DNA of 64,000 nucleotides from an uncultured Pelagibacteraceae bacterium (GTDB taxonomy: Bacteria; Pseudomonadota; Alphaproteobacteria; Pelagibacterales; Pelagibacteraceae), in assembly GCA_902556905.1 (NCBI GenBank), contig CACDYK010000001.1, positions 62,001-126,000 of the forward strand, read 5' to 3'. The translations under genes were made by a program, and so were the position numbers. Shown one piece after another: positions 58,433-64,000 of this stretch. The first letter of the stretch is position 1. Every line of letters begins with the position of its first letter. The notes beneath the pieces were generated by a model. The model was not told where the DNA came from, did no database searches, and was given only the letters and a program-made list of their open reading frames with translations.

Positions 58433-59377
58433 TTAGTGCGATAAAAATTTTTCAGCTTCAAGAGCAGCCATACAACCCATTCCTGCAGCTGTAACGGCTT
58501 GTCTAAAAGTTTTGTCTTTAACATCACCTGCAGCATAAACTCCAGGGATATTAGTTTCTGTTGAATCTGGTTTAGTTAATAAATAACCTTCTTTATCCAT
58601 ATCCAACTGCTCCTTAAATAAAGCTGTTGCTGGATCATGACCAATTGCAATAAATAAACCATCAACTTTCATTTCTTTAATATTATTAGTCTTTAGATTT
58701 CTAATCTTAATACCTGTAACATTTTTTGGCTCTCCGTCTCCAATAACTTCATCGACAGCACTATCCCAAATAATTTCAATTTTTTTGTTTTCCATTAATT
58801 TCTTTTGAAGTAATTTTTCAGCTCTTAATTCATCTCTTCTATGAATTAGTTTTACCTTTGATGCAAATTTTGTAAGAAACATTGCTTCTTCAACAGCAGC
58901 GTTTCCACCACCAACTACTGCAACTTCTTTATCTTTAAAGAAGAAACCATCACAAGTAGCGCAAGCTGAAACACCAAAACCTCTAAATTTTTGTTCTGAC
59001 TCTAAATTTAACCATCTTGCTTGAGCACCAGTTGAAATAATTATGCTATCTGCAGTATATTTTTGACCACTATCACCTATGGCTTCAAAAGGTGTTGATT
59101 TTAAATTTACTGATCCGATATGATCTTCAATCATTTCTGTACCAACAGCTTTAGCCTGTTCTTTCATTTGGTCCATTAACCATGGACCTTGAATTACGTC
59201 AGCAAAACCTGGAAAATTTTCAACATCAGTTGTTGTAGTTAATTGTCCACCAGGTTCAGAACCATAGACTAATATAGGACTTAACATTGCTCTCGCTGCA
59301 TAAACAGCTGCTGTGTATCCGGCAGGACCGGATCCAATTATTAACACTTTTGTGTGTTTTGTTGGATTCTCACTCAT
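58433..59377 (-). CDS. trxB: Thioredoxin reductase
   Basis: A 314-residue flavoprotein reducing thioredoxin with NADPH. It has the FAD motif IIGSGPAGYTAAVYAARA (about 13-30), the redox pair CATC (Cys139, Cys142), the NADPH motif VVGGGNAAVEEA (about 153-164) and the C-terminal FAD block GVYAAGDVKDKTFRQAVTAAG. It is divergent from the ELM1-family gene with 21 bases between the start codons. Confidence 0.96.
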   Translation of the reverse strand: MSENPTKHTKVLIIGSGPAGYTAAVYAARAMLSPILVYGSEPGGQLTTTTDVENFPGFADVIQGPWLMDQMKEQAKAVGTEMIEDHIGSVNLKSTPFEAIGDSGQKYTADSIIISTGAQARWLNLESEQKFRGFGVSACATCDGFFFKDKEVAVVGGGNAAVEEAMFLTKFASKVKLIHRRDELRAEKLLQKKLMENKKIEIIWDSAVDEVIGDGEPKNVTGIKIRNLKTNNIKEMKVDGLFIAIGHDPATALFKEQLDMDKEGYLLTKPDSTETNIPGVYAAGDVKDKTFRQAVTAAGMGCMAALEAEKFLSH

Positions 59378-59398
59378 ACAAAAGTTATATAGGGATAA

Positions 59399-60343
59399 AT
59401 GACAAAATTAAAAGGGATATTATTGACTGAGGGCATGCATGGCATGATCAGTCAAGTAGAAGGTTTAGCAAAAGCTTTAGATATAGATTTCACACACCAC
59501 AAGGTTGAACTAAATCATGTTTGGAAATTTGTTCCACCAAACCTTAGTCCAATTTCACAAAATGTTTTTAAAAAAATTGATCATGATGATTTTGACGTAA
59601 TTATATCTTGTGGGCGTAAAAGTGTTATTCCTTCAATCTATTTAAAAAGTACAACTAATAAAAAAGTATTTAATATTCATATTCAAGATCCAAAAGTAGA
59701 TTTAAATCATTTTGATTTTATTGTAGCTCCAGAACACGATGAGATACATGGTCAAAATGTTATTAGCACAAAGGGTGCAATTCACTACCTTACAGAAAAT
59801 GAGATTAGTGAAAATAAGGATTATTTAAATTCATTTATTAAAAGAGATGAAAGAAAAATTTGGACTTTAATATTAGGTGGTCCAACAAAATATTATGATT
59901 ATTCAACAAAAAATATGAAACATATTTTTACATCTTTATATAAATTATTAAAAAAACATGATTTTCAGCTTGTGGTAATACCATCAATGAGAACACCAAT
60001 AAATACTATTCATTATACTAGAGAATTTTTTGGAAATAATCACACTATAATTATGGATGTTGATAAAAGAGCATATTTATCAGCTTTGGCGATATCTGAA
60101 AATATTGTAGTTACATGCGACTCTAGTTCAATGATTTCTGAAGCAGCCTTAACCGGTAAGCCAATTTATATAGCAAGTATTTTGCCTAGAAAAAATGACA
60201 AAAGATTCCAAAGATTTAGAAATTTATTTAGAGAATTAAATATAACAAGAAATTTAGGAGAAGAAGTAGAAAATTGGAACTATGAAAAGCTAGATGAAAC
60301 AAATAGAGTAGCAAATATTATCAAACAAAAAATTAATTCTTAA
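59399..60343 (+). CDS. ELM1 (DUF1022) family protein
   Basis: A 314-residue soluble protein of the mitochondrial fission ELM1 family. The start KLKGILLTEGMHGMISQVEGLAKAL, the ISCGRKS block (about 68-74), VAPEHDEIHGQNVI and the C-terminal VTCDSSSMISEAALTGKPIYI are the recurrent family segments. The fold looks like a GT-B glycosyltransferase. Plant ELM1 recruits a dynamin to mitochondria, but the bacterial role is unknown. Its stop overlaps the next gene's start (TAATG). Confidence 0.82.
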   Translation: MTKLKGILLTEGMHGMISQVEGLAKALDIDFTHHKVELNHVWKFVPPNLSPISQNVFKKIDHDDFDVIISCGRKSVIPSIYLKSTTNKKVFNIHIQDPKVDLNHFDFIVAPEHDEIHGQNVISTKGAIHYLTENEISENKDYLNSFIKRDERKIWTLILGGPTKYYDYSTKNMKHIFTSLYKLLKKHDFQLVVIPSMRTPINTIHYTREFFGNNHTIIMDVDKRAYLSALAISENIVVTCDSSSMISEAALTGKPIYIASILPRKNDKRFQRFRNLFRELNITRNLGEEVENWNYEKLDETNRVANIIKQKINS

Positions 60344-61008
60344 TGTCATTTTTAAATTCGATTCAAAATCAATCAAAAAAACATGAATTTCCTTTCGATC
60401 ATTGGGAATATAATAATGCTTTGAGTGATGGCTCTATAGAAGAAATTATTAAAGCAGATATTCCTGATGTAAGTAAACATAATCTTAATTATGATGGAAC
60501 GAGAGCAATCGATGGTGGTGCAGCTGAATTTAGAGAGGGGATAGCGTCAGGGGGTGAAGCAATTAAATTTAGATGTTTTGTAACTAAAGAAAATGAAAAA
60601 CAATTTCCAAATTTGGTAAAATTTATTAACGAACTTCAATCTAAAGAAGTTCATGAAACTATTTCAAAAATGATCAATAGAGATTTATCAAACTCATATG
60701 TTAGAGTTGAAGTTATCTGTGATCGAAAAGGTTTTTGGCTAAAACCTCATTGCGATATTAAAGAAAAGCTAATGTCAGGATTAATATTTGTTAATAATGT
60801 CAAAGAATCTGAAGACTTGGGCACAGATTTTTATAATGAAAAGTTGGAAAAAGTTAAAACAGTTCCTTACAAAAATAATTATGGCTACATGTTTACTAGC
60901 GGACCAAATACATGGCATGGTATGGAAAAGAAGACAATCGTTAAAGAGAGACGTTGTATTCAGGTAAATTATGTAACTTTTGAAACAGACTGGAAAGTAA
61001 ATTCCTAA
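60343..61008 (+). CDS. 2OG-Fe(II) oxygenase-like protein
   Basis: A 221-residue protein with the iron-binding triad HxD...H: His136 and Asp138 in [10 protein letters not shown] and His192 in PNTWHGM. An arginine (203 or 204, in [11 protein letters not shown]) could bind 2-oxoglutarate. The fold would be a jelly-roll prolyl-hydroxylase type. The start overlaps the ELM1-family stop by one base, so both are likely made together. No substrate is evident. The stop shares four bases with the opposing carB stop. Confidence 0.68.
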   Translation: MSFLNSIQNQSKKHEFPFDHWEYNNALSDGSIEEIIKADIPDVSKHNLNYDGTRAIDGGAAEFREGIASGGEAIKFRCFVTKENEKQFPNLVKFINELQSKEVHETISKMINRDLSNSYVRVEVICDRKGFWLKPHCDIKEKLMSGLIFVNNVKESEDLGTDFYNEKLEKVKTVPYKNNYGYMFTSGPNTWHGMEKKTIVKERRCIQVNYVTFETDWKVNS

Positions 61009-64000
61009 ATATCCTGAAGTGAATTTACTTCTAATTTTTTAGTTTTAAGAGATTTGATTGCTTCTAAGCATGCTTGAGCAGTAGACATGTTTGTACAATA
61101 TGGAACTTTATTTTTGAGGGTTGCTCTTCTAAGAGCAATTGCATCACTTAATCTGTGTTCAGTGTTTCCCCCACCCGTATTAATTACAAGTGCAATTTTT
61201 TTAGAATCTAAGACATCTACAATATGAGGAGATCCACTGCTTACTTTATTAATGATTTTACATTTAATTTTATGTTTTCTAAAATACTCTGCAGTTCCTT
61301 TAGTTGCACAAAGTGTAAAATTTAATTTAATCAGCTCTTTTGCTAAATCAATTCCCTCGTCTTTATGAGAGTCTTTTAATGATACGAAAGCAAGTCCTTG
61401 TTTTGGTAACGAATTAGCCGCTGCAATTTGGCTTTTTGCGAATGCCATTCCAAAGTTTTTATCAAATCCCATTACTTCACCAGTTGATTTCATTTCAGGA
61501 CCTAAAAGTAAATCACTATTAGGGAATTTGTTAAAAGGAAATACAGCTTCTTTTACAGCATACATCCCCTTAGATTTATCTTTCAAATTAAACTTAGATA
61601 ATTTTTCACCAGCCATTACACGTGAGGCAATCTTAGCAAGAGGTAGACCTTTTGCTTTAGATACGAATGGTACCGTTCTACTTGCTCTAGGGTTAACTTC
61701 AATTACATAAATTTCATCTTTTTTGATAGCAAATTGAATATTCATGAAACCTTTAACTTTTAAAGCTAAGGCTAGTTTTTTAGTTTGATTTTCTATTTCT
61801 TTAATTAAATATGGCTTAATTGATACTGGGGGCAAGCTACAAGCAGAGTCACCTGAGTGAATTCCAGCTTCTTCGATGTGTTGCATGATGCCTGCTACAT
61901 GAACTTGTTTACCATCTGATATTGCATCAACATCAACTTCCATTGCATGATCAATAAACTTATCAATTAGAATTGGGTTTTCTTCAGCTGCTTTAAAAGC
62001 CTCTTCTACAAAGTTTTTAAGCTGACTTTTTTCATGAACAATCTCCATTGCTCTTCCCCCTAATACATAAGATGGTCTAACCATTAAAGGTAAGCCTATT
62101 CTCTCTGCTATTTGGATAGCTTGTTTAAATGTTTTAGCAATTCCACTTTCTGCTTGCTTTAACTTTAATTTATTAAGAAGATTTCTAAATAAATCTCTGT
62201 CTTCTGCCAAATCAATAGAGGTGTACTGAGTTCCTAAAATTGGAAGTTTGTTATTATGTAAAAATTTGGCTAGTTTAATTGGAGTTTGGCCACCAAATTG
62301 AGCAATAATCCCAATTAGGTTTCCTTTTTCTTTTTCTTTTTTAATTATATTAAAGACATACTCTTCTTTTAACGGCTCAAAGTATAATCTATCACTGGTA
62401 TCATAATCAGTTGAAACTGTTTCAGGGTTACAGTTAATCATGATGGTCTCAAAACCAGCGTCTTTCAATGCAAAACTAGCCTGACAACAACAATAATCAA
62501 ACTCTATCCCTTGTCCTATTCTATTAGGCCCTCCACCCAATATTATAATTTTTTTCTTAGCTGATGGATCAGCTTCACATTCTGAATTGATTGAAAAATT
62601 TCTTTGATAAGTTGAATACATATAAGGAGTGAACGACTTAAATTCAGCTGCACAAGTATCAACCTTTTTAAATACAGGTAATATTTTAAGTGCCGTTCTT
62701 TTTCGTCTAACAGCATCTTCAGAAGTTTTTGTTAACTCTGATAGTTTTTTATCAGAAAAACCAATTGATTTTATTTGGTTAAACTCATTAAAATCCTTAG
62801 GAAGTCCTTTGTTTTTAATCTTAGTTTCATTATCTACAATCTCTTTAATTTGTTCTAAGAACCATGGATCAATCTTAGATAAAGTAAATATTCTTTTTAA
62901 ATCGATCTTTTTTCTAATTGCTTCAGCAACTAGTAGAATTTTATTTGGAATACTTTCTTTAAGTTTGTTTTCAATTTGTTTTTTATTTAAATCAAAAATT
63001 CTGTCTAATCCTGAAAAACCCGTTTCAAGTGACACTAAAGCTTTTTGAAGCGACTCTTTAAAGTTTCTACCGATTGCCATTGCCTCACCAACAGATTTCA
63101 TTGATGTGCCTAATGTTGCAGGAGAAGTTGAAAATTTTTCAAACGTAAATCTTGGGATTTTTGTTACTACATAATCAATGCTAGGCTCAAATGATGCAGG
63201 AGTTACTTTTGTGATTTCGTTTTTTAATTCATCTAATGTGTAGCCAACCGCAAGTTTAGCTGCAACTTTTGCAATTGGAAAACCAGTTGCTTTTGATGCA
63301 AGGGCTGAAGAACGGGATACCCTTGGGTTCATTTCAATTACAACCATTCGTCCATTTTTAGGGTTGATTGCAAATTGTACATTTGATCCGCCTGTCTCAA
63401 CTCCAATTTTTCTAAGGCATGCAATAGATGCATTTCTCATTACTTGGTATTCTTTATCGGTTAAGGTAAGAGCAGGGGCGACTGTAACAGAGTCTCCAGT
63501 ATGAATTCCCATTGGATCAATATTTTCAATTGAACAAATAATAATGCAGTTGTCTTTTTTATCTCTTACAACTTCCATTTCAAATTCTTTCCAACCCTCC
63601 AAACATTCTTCAACTAGTACTTGGCTCACAGGGGACTCGTGTAATCCACTTTTAATAATTTTTAAGTAATCTTTTTTATTTTTTGCAATTCCTCCTCCAA
63701 GACCTCCAAGTGTAAATGCAGGTCTAATAATTGCTGGTAAGCCAATTTTCTTTAAAATTTTTGAAGCTTGATTGATTTTGTTGACGATTTCAGATTTTGG
63801 CAAATCTAAACCTATATCGATCATATTTTTCCTAAATTTCTTTCTATCCTCAGCATTTGAAATTGCTTTAGAGTTTGCACCAATTAGCTCTATTTTATAT
63901 TTTTTTAGAATTCCTTTTTTTTCAGCTTCCATTGCAAGATTAAGTGCAGTTTGACCCCCCATAGTTGGAAGAATTGCATCTGGTTTTTCTTTTTTAAGAA
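61005..64000 (-). CDS. carB: Carbamoyl-phosphate synthase large subunit (N-terminus outside window)
   Basis: About 998 codons are visible and the frame is open to the right edge, reading [20 protein letters not shown], so perhaps 80-90 N-terminal residues are missing. The two ATP-grasp halves are clear: [20 protein letters not shown] in the first and [20 protein letters not shown] in the second, with the [17 protein letters not shown] linker start between them. The C-terminal regulatory domain ([17 protein letters not shown]) follows. It makes carbamoyl phosphate for arginine and pyrimidines. The small subunit is not in the window. Confidence 0.97.
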   Translation of the reverse strand, partial: LKKEKPDAILPTMGGQTALNLAMEAEKKGILKKYKIELIGANSKAISNAEDRKKFRKNMIDIGLDLPKSEIVNKINQASKILKKIGLPAIIRPAFTLGGLGGGIAKNKKDYLKIIKSGLHESPVSQVLVEECLEGWKEFEMEVVRDKKDNCIIICSIENIDPMGIHTGDSVTVAPALTLTDKEYQVMRNASIACLRKIGVETGGSNVQFAINPKNGRMVVIEMNPRVSRSSALASKATGFPIAKVAAKLAVGYTLDELKNEITKVTPASFEPSIDYVVTKIPRFTFEKFSTSPATLGTSMKSVGEAMAIGRNFKESLQKALVSLETGFSGLDRIFDLNKKQIENKLKESIPNKILLVAEAIRKKIDLKRIFTLSKIDPWFLEQIKEIVDNETKIKNKGLPKDFNEFNQIKSIGFSDKKLSELTKTSEDAVRRKRTALKILPVFKKVDTCAAEFKSFTPYMYSTYQRNFSINSECEADPSAKKKIIILGGGPNRIGQGIEFDYCCCQASFALKDAGFETIMINCNPETVSTDYDTSDRLYFEPLKEEYVFNIIKKEKEKGNLIGIIAQFGGQTPIKLAKFLHNNKLPILGTQYTSIDLAEDRDLFRNLLNKLKLKQAESGIAKTFKQAIQIAERIGLPLMVRPSYVLGGRAMEIVHEKSQLKNFVEEAFKAAEENPILIDKFIDHAMEVDVDAISDGKQVHVAGIMQHIEEAGIHSGDSACSLPPVSIKPYLIKEIENQTKKLALALKVKGFMNIQFAIKKDEIYVIEVNPRASRTVPFVSKAKGLPLAKIASRVMAGEKLSKFNLKDKSKGMYAVKEAVFPFNKFPNSDLLLGPEMKSTGEVMGFDKNFGMAFAKSQIAAANSLPKQGLAFVSLKDSHKDEGIDLAKELIKLNFTLCATKGTAEYFRKHKIKCKIINKVSSGSPHIVDVLDSKKIALVINTGGGNTEHRLSDAIALRRATLKNKVPYCTNMSTAQACLEAIKSLKTKKLEVNSLQDI

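Noticed and set aside
62629-63048. Plus-strand ORF of 139 codons inside carB
   Set aside because: It lies wholly antisense to a well-conserved part of carB and shows no motif or start signal.

Overview
The window is a very AT-rich, almost gap-free bacterial chromosome segment that looks like the SAR11 clade of Alphaproteobacteria (Candidatus Pelagibacter or a close relative). Supporting signs are roughly 30% GC by eye, strong use of AGA and TTA codons, intergenic spacers of mostly 0-90 bases, and characteristic alphaproteobacterial gene groups: a CcrM-type GANTC methylase, coxBA-ctaB-ctaG-coxC, petABC, a separate Fo ATP synthase operon with b and b' subunits, and an ispH-linked carotenoid/retinal cluster. 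No phage, insertion sequence, CRISPR array or rRNA was seen. One tRNA gene is present, and no gene-free stretch reaches 300 bases.

Layout. 1-7.0 kb: lipid A/LPS genes (lpxK end fragment, kdtA, msbA), ubiA, a DUF2721 membrane protein, and a quinone reductase/pirin/dehalogenase trio. 7.0-15.1 kb, plus strand: rsmE, then the aa3-type cytochrome c oxidase operon with its assembly factors (including a 41-residue CoxF-like protein), running into thrC and a peroxiredoxin. 15.1-27.8 kb, minus strand: dciA, a DsbA-like thiol protein, smc, atpI-atpB-atpE-atpF'-atpF, then crtI-crtB-crtY-blh-ispH-thrB-rnhA. This run places the Fo proton channel directly upstream of the pathway that makes retinal, the proteorhodopsin chromophore; the opsin gene itself is not here. 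27.8-38.2 kb: mutY and a flavin monooxygenase, ccrM with a visible promoter, rnhB, a 44-residue membrane ORF, a uracil-DNA glycosylase, a TPR protein, ispE, tRNA-Gln, the CCA-adding enzyme, greA, hemF and trmL. 38.3-40.9 kb: cytochrome bc1 (petABC). 40.9-49.4 kb: ychF, pth, rplY, prs, pgeF, midA, lgt, a UbiK-like protein, and a MarR/OmpR/EnvZ regulatory operon. 49.5-64 kb: ilvE, pgsA, uvrC-folB-folM-uvrB, an aminotransferase, a TIP30-like protein, trxB, an ELM1-family protein with a 2OG-Fe(II) oxygenase, and carB running off the right edge.

Most genes are housekeeping and easily recognised. The window supplies much of a respiratory chain (bc1, oxidase, heme O, part of heme synthesis, ubiquinone steps) plus the ATP synthase Fo part and retinal synthesis, so energy conversion is its main theme. 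DNA repair is the second theme (mutY, uracil glycosylase, uvrB, uvrC, two RNases H, smc, ccrM).

The points most worth a second look are: (i) an 857-residue SMC in which I cannot find a hinge domain; (ii) a near-consensus ccrM promoter with GANTC sites inside the spacer and touching the -10 box; (iii) back-to-back start codons (CATATG) for dciA and mutY; (iv) five convergent gene pairs whose stop codons share the same four bases; (v) a uracil-DNA glycosylase lacking most Fe-S cysteines and the usual motif histidine; (vi) two small membrane ORFs; and (vii) the ELM1/oxygenase pair. I did not see a wholly new multi-gene system.
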